A stretch of 7,827 bases of DNA. Origin: an uncultured Spirochaetales bacterium (lineage in GTDB: Bacteria; Spirochaetota; Spirochaetia; Sphaerochaetales; Sphaerochaetaceae). Shown piece by piece: positions 1 to 6,940 of the stretch. The notes beneath the pieces are model-generated. The model was not told where the DNA came from and did not search any database. It worked only from the letters and a program-made list of their open reading frames with translations. The stretch covers positions 1 through 7,827 of the forward strand of contig CAKQJZ010000092.1 in assembly GCA_934247875.1 (NCBI GenBank), read 5' to 3'. A program made the translations under genes and the position numbers. Position 1 is the stretch's first letter, and each line of letters begins with the position of its first letter.

Positions 1-27
1 AATTAAAAACCACCTAAATGGTGGCTT
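1..27 (-). terminator. Rho-independent terminator ending the minus-strand transporter cluster
   Basis: Read on the minus strand, an eight-pair stem (AAGCCACC with GGTGGTTT, one G-U pair) encloses the loop ATTTA, and its 3' arm runs into a five-T tract followed by AATT. This is the classic intrinsic terminator layout and is oriented for transcription arriving from the EamA genes. On the plus strand there is no T tract after the stem, so it should work in one direction only. Confidence 0.8.
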
Positions 28-168
28 AGATGAAAAACATAATGATTTGTAGGAAATTTTAACCGCACAGGTCGAATAATCTTAGTCTTTCTCATGTTTG
101 GAATAATATCATTTATGGATTATCCGAAAAAATATAACTTTTGCATTATTCAGAGATAGCAAATCAGA

Positions 169-190
169 ATTAACAAAGAATTAACAAAGA
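169..190. repeat. Tandem direct repeat, two copies of an 11-base unit
   Basis: ATTAACAAAGA occurs twice back to back (169-179 and 180-190) with no mismatch. It lies in the untranslated tail. It may be a simple slippage duplication; no function is apparent. Confidence 0.6.
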
Positions 191-261
191 GAGAGGAATG
201 CAAAAAACTCCTTTATAGCTAAGAAAGCATTGAGAGAATTCTTGCTTCAGTAATTAAATCT

Positions 262-274
262 CCTCTTATAGAGG
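262..274 (-). other. Small hairpin just downstream of the last EamA stop codon
   Basis: On the minus strand CCTCT and AGAGG flank the three-base loop ATA, about a dozen bases past the stop codon at 287-289, followed by AGATTTAATT. The stem is short and the T run is interrupted, so at best it is a weak terminator or 3'-end stabiliser. The better terminator is at 1-27. Confidence 0.3.
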
Positions 275-286
275 TTCTGTTCTACC

Positions 287-1177
287 TCAACCACACTGTT
301 GTATTTGACATCCTAGACGACTATCCTTGCACTTGAAATCAAGCGCAATGTTTATAATTATTGAAAGCATGATTACTGTCCCACCTATAAGACAATTCAT
401 AGAAGGCACAGTCCCAATAAAAAGCCACACATAGAACAAGCCAAAGACGCATTCAAGAGAATTGATCAACGATATAGAAGAAGCTTTTGCATATTTAGTA
501 CCTGAAGTAATCATAACCTGTCCTATAGGAATAATTACGAGACCAAGAAAACCTAAATAGAGAAGTGCTTTCTCGTCTACAGCTATCTTTCCCCCAGAGA
601 ATATCAAAGAAGAAATTGCAGTAACAAAACCACCAATCATTGATACTCCCATTCTTGATAAATCAGGATATTTCCTCAGATTTGTTAAATTAAGAGCTAA
701 AGCAATAGGCACGAGCAAAGCGACCAAATAAGATAATATGTTTCCCATTTCGAGGCCTTCCCCGAACATATATATAACAGCAATCAGGCAAACAAACATA
801 ATAACAATCGTATGCTTAGCAGGCTTTTCTTTGAGAAGCAAAGCTGTGAAAATCGCTGTTAGTATTGGATTCAATGATAACATTACTAGACTTATTGAAG
901 TTCCTGAGTAAGAAATTGAGAATGCGAATATCGCACCTCCAAGCCCTAACATCAAACCAGAGAACAGCATATATTTCCATTTGCCACAAAATACATTTTT
1001 CAAGTTGTTCCAATTGAGTATAAAAAACACTGTTCCAATAGATGTGAAAGTGAATAGCCCTCTCCAAAAACCAGCAGAAAAGCCAGATACCCCTGAAAGA
1101 GCAATGAGAAGTGAATCCATAGAATAGAAAGTCACACCTAAGAAAGAGAGCATAGAGCCTTTACATTGTTTATTCAA
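287..1177 (-). CDS. EamA/DMT-family transporter (second of two)
   Basis: This 296-residue protein is almost wholly hydrophobic and has the usual ten-helix size of the drug/metabolite transporter superfamily. The first EamA repeat covers roughly residues 8-138 and the second roughly 145-280. Family-typical signs are the WRG near residue 38, the SLNPILTAIFTALLLKEK segment at 101-118 (helix 4 followed by the conserved Leu-Lys-Glu), and the matching second-half stretch ISLINSLECVFGLFYVWLF near 235-253. The start is TTG, chosen because a perfect AGGAGG lies seven bases upstream; the first downstream ATG, at residue 9, has no such site. It follows the other EamA gene by 49 bases and reads towards the terminator at 1-27. 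Members export or import amino acids, nucleotides, sugars phosphates or drugs; the substrate here is unknown. It is clearly a different sequence from its neighbour, not a recent duplicate. Confidence 0.87.
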   Translation of the reverse strand: MNKQCKGSMLSFLGVTFYSMDSLLIALSGVSGFSAGFWRGLFTFTSIGTVFFILNWNNLKNVFCGKWKYMLFSGLMLGLGGAIFAFSISYSGTSISLVMLSLNPILTAIFTALLLKEKPAKHTIVIMFVCLIAVIYMFGEGLEMGNILSYLVALLVPIALALNLTNLRKYPDLSRMGVSMIGGFVTAISSLIFSGGKIAVDEKALLYLGFLGLVIIPIGQVMITSGTKYAKASSISLINSLECVFGLFYVWLFIGTVPSMNCLIGGTVIMLSIIINIALDFKCKDSRLGCQIQQCG

Positions 1178-1184
1178 AATAAAA

Positions 1185-1190
1185 CCTCCT
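1185..1190 (-). promoter_or_regulatory. Strong ribosome binding site deciding a TTG start
   Basis: A perfect AGGAGG on the minus strand ends seven bases before the TTG at 1175-1177. It makes the rare start codon the best choice and suggests the second EamA gene is translated independently, unlike the first, which overlaps the preceding gene. Confidence 0.75.
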
Positions 1191-1226
1191 ACAAGTAAGA
1201 GCTTTCGGCTTTATAACAACAGCGCA

Positions 1227-2087
1227 TTACTGAATATGTTTTTTCTGTCTTATGAACATCATCAAAGCGGATAAGAATATAATCAAATAGCCCAATAGGC
1301 TCATATAATCTGGGATTTGAGAAAGGAAAACATAACCAAGCAGGGCTGCAAATATTACCTGACTGTACTCATAAACAGATATCTCTTTAGCAGGAGAATA
1401 CTTATAAGCAGAAGTAAGCATAAACTGCGTCATTGCTCCTGAAAATGCAGCGAAAACCAGCATTGCAAATTGCTTGATCTCCATGTGTTTATAATTGAAT
1501 ATTGCAAAAGGTGCTGTTAGCAAAGTTGAAGAGAGAGAAAAATAGAAGACAATCAAAGTCGAAGGCACACCATTTAAACCAAGCAGCCTTACATATGTAT
1601 AAGCTACACCTGATAATACAGCATCAGACAAACAGAAAAGACTTGGGATAAGAAGCACATTGGAAAAAGAAGGTTTGATTATAAAAATACTTCCAACTAT
1701 TGATAGAAGCATACATAGTTTCTGAAATCCACCTACTCTTTCTTTCAATATGATTGATGAAAAGAACAATGTAAAAAATGGAGCAAGTTTACCTATCATT
1801 GTCCAATCAGACAACGGAATCTTATCCATTGAATAAAAAGATGCCATCAACCCAAGAGAACCAGCAATGCATCTGATCAATAGTATATGACAACAGCTTT
1901 TCTCTATGCAGAACCCTTTATGAGTAGACTTATGGATTCCAAAAGCAATCAAGAGTGCGAAAAAGTTTCTGAAGAAGCTTTTTTGCATGGCAGGCAATGG
2001 ACCTACCATATTAACAAAAATGCCCATTAAAGCAGCAAAAAAAGAAGCACCAAGAATATAAATGATGCCTCTTTGTTTTTCATTCAT
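1227..2087 (-). CDS. EamA/DMT-family transporter (first of two), overlapping the permease gene
   Basis: With the start placed at 2087 this is a 286-residue polytopic membrane protein with about ten helices and two EamA repeats (roughly residues 7-138 and 148-279). The first repeat shows the family pattern well: FFRNFFALL near 38-46, then R72 with a glycine-rich helix, the SMDKIPLSDWTMIGKLAPFF segment at 86-105 and LKERV at 114-118. The second repeat has the corresponding LTSAYKYSPAKEISVYEYSQ at 224-243. The open frame extends 30 codons further upstream, but that part lies inside the permease gene and reads as non-membrane shadow sequence, so the ATG overlapping the permease stop codon is preferred. 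Related proteins carry varied small metabolites, usually as exporters. The substrate is not evident; linkage to a sugar importer suggests a product or by-product of that sugar, but this is only inference. Confidence 0.88.
   Translation of the reverse strand: MNEKQRGIIYILGASFFAALMGIFVNMVGPLPAMQKSFFRNFFALLIAFGIHKSTHKGFCIEKSCCHILLIRCIAGSLGLMASFYSMDKIPLSDWTMIGKLAPFFTLFFSSIILKERVGGFQKLCMLLSIVGSIFIIKPSFSNVLLIPSLFCLSDAVLSGVAYTYVRLLGLNGVPSTLIVFYFSLSSTLLTAPFAIFNYKHMEIKQFAMLVFAAFSGAMTQFMLTSAYKYSPAKEISVYEYSQVIFAALLGYVFLSQIPDYMSLLGYLIIFLSALMMFIRQKKHIQ
2084..2087 (-). promoter_or_regulatory. ATGA stop/start overlap: translational coupling site
   Basis: On the minus strand the MalG-type permease ends in TGA and the EamA gene starts with the ATG that shares its bases (ATGA). 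The only purine-rich word nearby, AAAGG, directly touches the ATG and is too close to serve as an ordinary Shine-Dalgarno. Re-initiation by ribosomes finishing the permease is therefore the likely route of translation. Confidence 0.7.
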
Positions 2088-2926
2088 CCTTTGATACCAC
2101 TCATTGCAATTCCCTCCATAATATATCTGCGACAGAATATGAATAGAATCAAACAAGGAAGCAGTGCTATAGCACAACCTGCCATCATAACACCATAATC
2201 AATAAAGTATTCATCTTGAAGAAGTGTTAGCCCGATTTCAAGAACATACATTTCCTTCTTTGTTGCTATAATCAAAGGCCAGAGATATTCAGACCAAGCA
2301 ATCAAGAAAAGAAGAATGCTCAAAACAGAAATAGAAGAAACAGAGAGAGGAAGGATTATCTTTCCAAGAATATAGTAATTGCCGGCACCATCGATTCTTG
2401 CAGCTTCAATCAATGCATCTGGAATCTGTTCCATGTTCTGTTTCATAAAGAACATTCCAAAAGAACTGATAATACTTGGGAAGACAAGTCCAAAATATGT
2501 ATTTACTCCATTGATAGATTTTACAAAGCTATACAAAGGAACAATAAAAGATTCGAAAGGAACCATTATTGTTGCAAGAATTGCATAGAAGAACAAACTC
2601 TTGAATGGAAACTTGAATTTAGCAAAGACATACCCAACAAGAGCAGAAACAGCCACAGAAACAACTGTAATGATTACTGATGTAATACAGGTATTAACAA
2701 AATAACGTGGAAAATACTGATCTGTGAAGATTTTCTCATAACTTCCAAAATACCAATTCTCTGGAAGTATTGTTGTAGGAATAGCTGTTATTTCCTCTTG
2801 AGTCTTAAATGATGTTACAAACATCCAGAACAAAGGAAAGATAGCAATAATCACAAGTAGAAAAAACAAGATCAATAATAATAAATCAGCGAATGATTTT
2901 CTTTTTAAAAATGCACTTTCAGCCAT
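2084..2926 (-). CDS. Carbohydrate ABC transporter permease, MalG-type (CUT1)
   Basis: This 280-residue inner-membrane protein has the length and shape of MalG-like permeases: a short cytoplasmic N terminus, a first helix at about 12-37, and five further helices. The ATPase-docking EAA loop is intact at 174-193, beginning EAARIDGAGNYY and ending IILP. The C terminus ends in GIAMSGIKG, the conserved tail of this family. It would pair with the MalF-type product encoded just upstream to form the channel through which a sugar or oligosaccharide passes from the periplasm. The ATG at 2924-2926 is preceded by GAGGTGG at suitable spacing and starts 13 bases after the previous stop codon, so the two permeases are co-transcribed. 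No ATP-hydrolysing subunit is encoded in the window. Confidence 0.94.
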   Translation of the reverse strand: MAESAFLKRKSFADLLLLILFFLLVIIAIFPLFWMFVTSFKTQEEITAIPTTILPENWYFGSYEKIFTDQYFPRYFVNTCITSVIITVVSVAVSALVGYVFAKFKFPFKSLFFYAILATIMVPFESFIVPLYSFVKSINGVNTYFGLVFPSIISSFGMFFMKQNMEQIPDALIEAARIDGAGNYYILGKIILPLSVSSISVLSILLFLIAWSEYLWPLIIATKKEMYVLEIGLTLLQDEYFIDYGVMMAGCAIALLPCLILFIFCRRYIMEGIAMSGIKG

Positions 2927-2939
2927 AACACCACCTCAA

Positions 2940-3869
2940 TCAGTCATCTTTCTGCATTCTCATCTGCAGCCAAGTCAGAAGGAAAATCACAAGCAGCAAG
3001 ATCATAGCCGCTGCTGATGCTCTACCCATTGAATGAAGCTGGAAACTTTGTTGATAGATATAATAAACAAATGTTTTGAAAATGTTTCCCGAGCTCTGAC
3101 TTCCTGATGTCATTACTATAGCCTGTGTAAAGACTTTCACGAATTTAATTAATGACATGACACATACAAATAAAGTTATAGGCTTTATCATTGGAAGTGT
3201 TATATGAAATAGTCTTTGTCGTCGATTAACACCATCAAGATCTGCAGATTCATATAACTCTTTTGGAACAGATTTAAGACCAACAAAAAATATCATCATG
3301 TTGTATCCCATCTCTTTCCAAACACCAATTACTACAATTGGCCATCTGACGATATTTGCATCATTGATCCAATCAATGCTTTTTATTCCTATAAGATTCA
3401 ATAATTGGTTAATGAATCCATAATTGAAGTCAAATAAAAGCTTCCACATCAATGTAGCAGGAACCATTGATACTATAACTGGAAGGAATAATAAAGCCTG
3501 CCAAAACTTCATTCCCTTTCTGCCAGAATTGACAATGCTTGCCAAAAACAAGCCAAGAATAACGCTGCCGGCAACAGAAAAGACAGCTATAAATGCTGTA
3601 TTTAGGAATGATTTATAGAACTCACCATCTGTTAGAACATATGCATAATTATCTAACCCAATAAATGATTGGCCTGGACGAATCATGCTTTTCTTCATGA
3701 ATGAATAAATAAATGTCTGAATAATAGGAATGAATCTTATTATTGTGAATAATAGCATTACTGGTATCAAAATAGAGAAAGCAAAACACATATCTCTAGT
3801 TTTTTGCTTTGTAATCAATCCTCTTTTAGATACAGAACCTCCAACTGCGGTTGCCTTTTTTTCGTTCAT
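2940..3869 (-). CDS. Carbohydrate ABC transporter permease, MalF-type (CUT1)
   Basis: A 309-residue permease of the binding-protein-dependent inner-membrane family. A basic cytoplasmic tail of about 28 residues precedes helix 1 (about 29-55); the periplasmic stretch contains FIGLDNYAYVL at 69-79, which is typical of sugar permeases of the MalF/UgpA type. The EAA loop lies at 207-226 in the slightly divergent form ESADLDGVNRRQ followed by HITLP, keeping the key glycine and the terminal proline. It lacks the large extra periplasmic domain of enterobacterial MalF and so resembles the shorter LacF/MsmF/UgpA types. The ATG has AGGAGG five bases upstream. The gene is separated from the binding protein by 85 bases holding a strong hairpin and is followed after 13 bases by its partner permease. 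Confidence 0.94.
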   Translation of the reverse strand: MNEKKATAVGGSVSKRGLITKQKTRDMCFAFSILIPVMLLFTIIRFIPIIQTFIYSFMKKSMIRPGQSFIGLDNYAYVLTDGEFYKSFLNTAFIAVFSVAGSVILGLFLASIVNSGRKGMKFWQALLFLPVIVSMVPATLMWKLLFDFNYGFINQLLNLIGIKSIDWINDANIVRWPIVVIGVWKEMGYNMMIFFVGLKSVPKELYESADLDGVNRRQRLFHITLPMIKPITLFVCVMSLIKFVKVFTQAIVMTSGSQSSGNIFKTFVYYIYQQSFQLHSMGRASAAAMILLLVIFLLTWLQMRMQKDD

Positions 3870-3905
3870 CGCAACCTCCTCTATCTAGGATTTCAAAACT
3901 ATCAG

Positions 3906-3940
3906 AGGATAGGATAAATGCATCAACTTTACCCTATCCT
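3906..3940 (-). promoter_or_regulatory. Strong intergenic hairpin between binding protein and permease genes
   Basis: On the minus strand AGGATAGGGTAAA (3928-3940) pairs with TTTATCCTATCCT (3906-3918) over thirteen positions with a single G-U pair, around a nine-base loop. It starts about 15 bases after the binding-protein stop codon. Only a broken T run (TAGTTTTG) follows, so it is more likely a partial terminator or a 3'-end stabiliser of the binding-protein message than a full stop. Such elements are well known between binding-protein and permease genes (for example the malE-malF space), where they keep the receptor in excess. Confidence 0.8.
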
Positions 3941-3954
3941 AGAAAAGCTGCAGA

Positions 3955-5271
3955 TTACTCTGCGTATTCGTCATACTCCTTTAAGCAGTCATTGACGATT
4001 TTAGCCATTTTCTTGACCTGAGCCTTTATTCCTTCAGGATTATCAAGCAATGATGAATCTGCAAAAATATTAGGGAGTGATTCTCCAATCTTTGTCTGAA
4101 TCAGATCATAAGAATTAAGAACAGGTACGCTATATGTCTTAATATCTTCAGGGAATTCAAAACCTGGAACAAGTCTTTCATCTAGTCCTTTTGTTCTATC
4201 CGCATCAGCATAAGGATTGAATGCAGCTCTTTGCTTAACCTGAATTTCAAACATCTCTCTTGATGTTGCTAATTTGATAAACTCTCTTGCAAGCTCCTTA
4301 TTCTTACCATCTCTTGGAATATAAAGGTTAAGAGTGATTAAGAATGTAGCTCTCTGAACTGGTCCCTTTGGCATTGGGCTTGTAATCCAGTTAACATTTG
4401 GCCCCTGCTTGATAATTGAAGTAGAAGAAGAAGCTTCTCTCATATTTATAGCAGTTTTTTCTTTAGCAAATGCTTCTGTATCCTTCATGGACTTGAAATC
4501 ATCTACCTTATATTTATATAGAAGGTCAATGTAGGTCTTAAGAGCATTATAGCCGCCTTCATTATCAAATCCAGCATGATATTTTCCTGGCTCCGTCTTG
4601 CTCTCTTCAATCCAGTCTACACCATTTGGAAGAAGTCCCAGAACCCAGAACTTCTGAGCTGTTCCATTAGGGTTACCACCTAAGCGCATTGAGAAGCCAG
4701 AACGGACAATGTTTCCATCTGCATCTCTCTTAGTCATCTTAACAGCTGCATCTACAACTTCATCCCAAGTGTCTGGAATTTCTGATATTCCTGCTTCTTT
4801 GAGCATATCAAGGTTCCAATAAAACAACTCATGGAATGGAGCACTAGGTACACCATACATCTTTCCGTCATATGTCAAACACTTTTTAAAAGATGGTAAC
4901 ATCTGATTAACAATTGCATCGAGCTCAGGAGTATTTGGATCAAAATATCCTGCAGTTACATATGGAGTAGCCCAAGAATCTTCGATTTCCATGATATCTG
5001 GAACATCACCAGCAGGAAGTACAACTGCAAGCTTCTTTGTGAAATCCTGTATAGGGAGATATAGAACTTCAATACTCTCTACTTCAGGGTGAAGCTTTTT
5101 AAACTCTGGAATTACAGTATTATTATAAAAATCTGCCATTGTTTGTGAGCTGTTCCAAAGTGTAAGCTTAACTCCACTTGATGCAGCTTCTTTAGATGTT
5201 TCCGACTGACCTGCAGCGAAAAGTCCGATAGAAAGACAAAGTACCAAAGCAAATAACAATACTTTCTTCAT
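3955..5271 (-). CDS. Extracellular solute-binding protein, family 1 (sugar receptor of the ABC importer)
   Basis: The 438-residue protein begins with a typical export signal (MKK, hydrophobic core to about residue 18, then FAAGQSE), with likely cleavage near residues 19-20. A linker rich in Ser, Glu and Ala follows. The mature domain opens with VKLTLWNSS at 34-42 and carries family 1 hallmarks: LPAGDVPDIMEIEDSW at 85-100, DGKMYGVPSAP at 135-145, YWNLDMLKEAGI at 151-162 followed by PDTWDEVVDAA, and the second-lobe KNKELAREFIKLATS at 323-337. It would bind a sugar in the periplasm and deliver it to the two permeases downstream. There is no cysteine at the signal end, so it may be a soluble periplasmic protein and not a lipoprotein. 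The ATG has AGGAGG seven bases upstream. It is the first gene after the promoter at 5335-5363. The specific sugar cannot be told. Confidence 0.93.
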   Translation of the reverse strand: MKKVLLFALVLCLSIGLFAAGQSETSKEAASSGVKLTLWNSSQTMADFYNNTVIPEFKKLHPEVESIEVLYLPIQDFTKKLAVVLPAGDVPDIMEIEDSWATPYVTAGYFDPNTPELDAIVNQMLPSFKKCLTYDGKMYGVPSAPFHELFYWNLDMLKEAGISEIPDTWDEVVDAAVKMTKRDADGNIVRSGFSMRLGGNPNGTAQKFWVLGLLPNGVDWIEESKTEPGKYHAGFDNEGGYNALKTYIDLLYKYKVDDFKSMKDTEAFAKEKTAINMREASSSTSIIKQGPNVNWITSPMPKGPVQRATFLITLNLYIPRDGKNKELAREFIKLATSREMFEIQVKQRAAFNPYADADRTKGLDERLVPGFEFPEDIKTYSVPVLNSYDLIQTKIGESLPNIFADSSLLDNPEGIKAQVKKMAKIVNDCLKEYDEYAE

Positions 5272-5299
5272 TTGATCTCCTCCTAACCATTTTCCAAGA

Positions 5300-5320
5300 T
5301 TTTCATTTTTTGAAAACTTT
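5300..5320 (-). promoter_or_regulatory. Operator-like inverted repeat in the importer leader
   Basis: TTTTCA and TGAAAA flank five bases (5300-5316), and the minus-strand word AAAGTTTTCA spans 5311-5320. It lies shortly downstream of the predicted promoter, where a repressor would block transcription. The same ten-base word occurs in the same orientation relative to transcription before the cupin gene. The region is AT-rich, so chance is possible. Confidence 0.35.
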
Positions 5321-5334
5321 CTTAATATTTATAC

Positions 5335-5363
5335 ATTCTAAACACCTATTTTTCTGTTGTAAA
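5335..5363 (-). promoter_or_regulatory. Sigma-70-type promoter of the importer operon
   Basis: On the minus strand TTTACA (5358-5363, five of six consensus bases) and TAGAAT (5335-5340, five of six) are separated by exactly 17 bases. Transcription would begin near 5328, giving a leader of roughly 57 bases before the binding-protein ATG. The surrounding intergenic region (5272-5461) shows no gene and no clear terminator after the MATE gene, so some read-through from MATE is also possible. Confidence 0.65.
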
Positions 5364-5461
5364 TAAAATTTGTTTTCATTTTTATTATTTTCTGGAGTAA
5401 GTTTACCTAAAAAAGCAATCAAAAGCCCTACTAAAGTCCAAAGCGTCAAAAATTAATTTCA

Positions 5462-6811
5462 TTAAACTACTCTCTTCTTCCAATAACCGGATATGTAATA
5501 TCCGCCACAGAACAGCAATGCGACAAACCAGCCAGAAGGCATGCTTAGCCAAACACCTTTAAGGCCAACAGACTTTGACAGGATCATGCACAGCGGTAAT
5601 CTGACAACCCACATAGCGCAGATAGTCGATAGCATTAGCCACAGCGTATCGCCGCACCCTATTGCTACGCCCTGCGGCACTTCTTGAAGCACATATACGA
5701 TATAAAGCACTGATACTATCTTCAGATACTGAGAGCCAAGCTCTATGACAGATTCATTGTCAGTAAACAAATACATCAGCTTTTCTGCAAAGAAGAACAC
5801 AGATACTGTCATAACGAAAGCAAATAAGAGAGACAGAAGTATGCTGACTCTTACTCCTTTCCTTATTCTGCCCTCCTGCTTTGCTCCCACATTCTGGGCA
5901 ACATATGTAGAAAGAGAACTTGAGAGCGCTATCATTGGCGTCTGAACAAACGAATCTATCTTGCTTGCTGTAGAGAACGCTGCGATTGCAAATGCGCCAT
6001 ATGAATTGACAACGCCTGTTATCAAGACGAATCCGAGCCAATACATAGATCCCTTTACTCCAGAAGGAACGCCTATCTTCAGTATGCGAAAGAGATCTCC
6101 TCTGTAGAAATGAGTGGATCTGAATGAGAATGCATATTCCTTATACATCCTCTGGAAATAAGCGAATGACAGCATGAATGCTATGCCCTGGCTTATCACT
6201 GTTGCCCATGCAGTGCCTGCAACACCAAGGCGGAGAGCAAACACAAAGAACACATCCAGGACGACATTCAGCAATGTCGATAGCAGAAGCATGCACAGTG
6301 GAAGCTTAGAGTTCCCAAGCCCCCTGAAGACTGAGTTGACGACATTGTATCCAATCATCAGAAGCGAGCCTATGAATGACACTCTGAGATACTTAATTGC
6401 ATCCTCCATTGCATCAGGCGGAGTATCCATTGCTTCCAATATATAAGGCGTAGCTATGTACCCGACAATAGAGATTGCAATCGAACAATAGAAGAAGAAT
6501 GTGCAGCTTGTTGCTACTGCCCTTCTGACGCTCTCATCATCATGAGCACCAAAGTAATGGGAAATGACTACAGATACTCCAAGAGTAAAGCCAATAATCA
6601 TAGATATTGAAAGCCTGACAACAGGACTTGATGCACCTATTGCTGCAAGCGCTACATCTCCTAGAAACCTTCCGACTATTATTGAATCCGTAATCGAATA
6701 CATCTGCTGAAGGATATTCCCAAACAGCATCGGAAGAGCAAATAACAAAAGCGGCTTAGTAATAGGTCCTTTTGTAAAATCAACAGTACGCTTAATGTTT
6801 AGACTCCGCAT
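5462..6811 (-). CDS. MATE-family efflux transporter
   Basis: This 449-residue membrane protein matches the multidrug and toxic compound extrusion family in length and in its two six-helix halves. Seen in order: PLLLFALPMLFGNILQQMYS at 20-39, the acidic residue in TDSIIVGRFLG at 41-51, FRGLGNSKLP at 162-171, LNVVLDVFFVF at 181-191, VAGTAWATVISQG at 197-209, then the second half with the linker QNVGAKQEGRIRKG at 306-319 and QGVAIGCGDTLW at 380-391, where a canonical arginine is replaced. MATE proteins expel drugs or metabolites using a sodium or proton gradient. The ATG has AGAGG five bases upstream. The gene is noticeably richer in G and C than the EamA genes in sampled lines, which may point to a different origin. 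It is divergent from the cupin gene and 190 bases upstream of the importer. Substrate unknown. Confidence 0.94.
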   Translation of the reverse strand: MRSLNIKRTVDFTKGPITKPLLLFALPMLFGNILQQMYSITDSIIVGRFLGDVALAAIGASSPVVRLSISMIIGFTLGVSVVISHYFGAHDDESVRRAVATSCTFFFYCSIAISIVGYIATPYILEAMDTPPDAMEDAIKYLRVSFIGSLLMIGYNVVNSVFRGLGNSKLPLCMLLLSTLLNVVLDVFFVFALRLGVAGTAWATVISQGIAFMLSFAYFQRMYKEYAFSFRSTHFYRGDLFRILKIGVPSGVKGSMYWLGFVLITGVVNSYGAFAIAAFSTASKIDSFVQTPMIALSSSLSTYVAQNVGAKQEGRIRKGVRVSILLSLLFAFVMTVSVFFFAEKLMYLFTDNESVIELGSQYLKIVSVLYIVYVLQEVPQGVAIGCGDTLWLMLSTICAMWVVRLPLCMILSKSVGLKGVWLSMPSGWFVALLFCGGYYISGYWKKRVV

Positions 6812-6846
6812 ATAAACCTCTTAACACATTTAAAGGATGAGATTGT

Positions 6847-6874
6847 TTTATAAAAAATGCAATAATAATGAAAA
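6847..6874 (-). promoter_or_regulatory. Possible promoter of the MATE gene
   Basis: On the minus strand TATAAA (6847-6852) is preceded at 16 bases by TTTTCA (6869-6874), four of six bases of the -35 consensus. The -10 box is good and the -35 box weak. It lies 35 bases from the MATE ATG in very AT-rich sequence, so the call is tentative. Confidence 0.35.
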
Positions 6875-6891
6875 GATATTTTATTTTTAAT

Positions 6892-6920
6892 TTGACATAT
6901 GAATTTTTTAGTGATTTACT
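6892..6920 (+). promoter_or_regulatory. Promoter of the cupin gene
   Basis: A perfect -35 box, TTGACA (6892-6897), is followed after 17 bases by TTTACT (6915-6920), four of six bases of the -10 consensus. Transcription would start near 6927, giving a leader of about 45 bases. Confidence 0.6.
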
Positions 6921-6940
6921 AGGGTTAGAAAACAAATTAT

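Larger units (their letters stand above)
28..286. other. AT-rich untranslated tail between the last gene and the terminator
   Basis: No convincing gene was found here on either strand. On the minus strand the longest candidate is a 30-codon frame starting near position 95 and stopping inside the terminator; it has no ribosome binding site and no recognisable sequence. The stretch holds an 11-base tandem repeat and a weak hairpin, listed separately. It is most simply the 3' untranslated region of the minus-strand operon, unusually long at about 260 bases, and could be the remnant of a decayed gene or the source of a small 3' RNA. Confidence 0.45.

Noticed and set aside
816..1067. Minus-strand frame of 83 codons inside the second EamA gene
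   Set aside because: It overlaps a transporter with clear helices and family motifs and has no similarity to a known protein.
2088..2177. A 30-codon extension at the N terminus of the first EamA gene, from an upstream ATG
   Set aside because: It lies inside the permease gene in another frame, adds a polar stretch unlike EamA proteins, and the ATG at 2085-2087 gives a normal-length protein starting just before helix 1.
2379..2588. Plus-strand open frame of 69 codons
   Set aside because: It is antisense within the well-supported MalG-type permease gene and shows no recognisable domain.
3424..3618. Plus-strand open frame of 64 codons
   Set aside because: It is antisense to the MalF-type permease and resembles a shadow frame only.
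5373..5461. A terminator for the MATE gene
   Set aside because: No stable stem followed by a T run was found in the direction of MATE transcription; the T-rich words here lack a paired stem.
5745..6446. Three open frames (two plus, one minus) of 66 to 93 codons inside the MATE gene
   Set aside because: All overlap a strongly supported 449-residue MATE protein in other frames and have low-complexity or non-family sequence.
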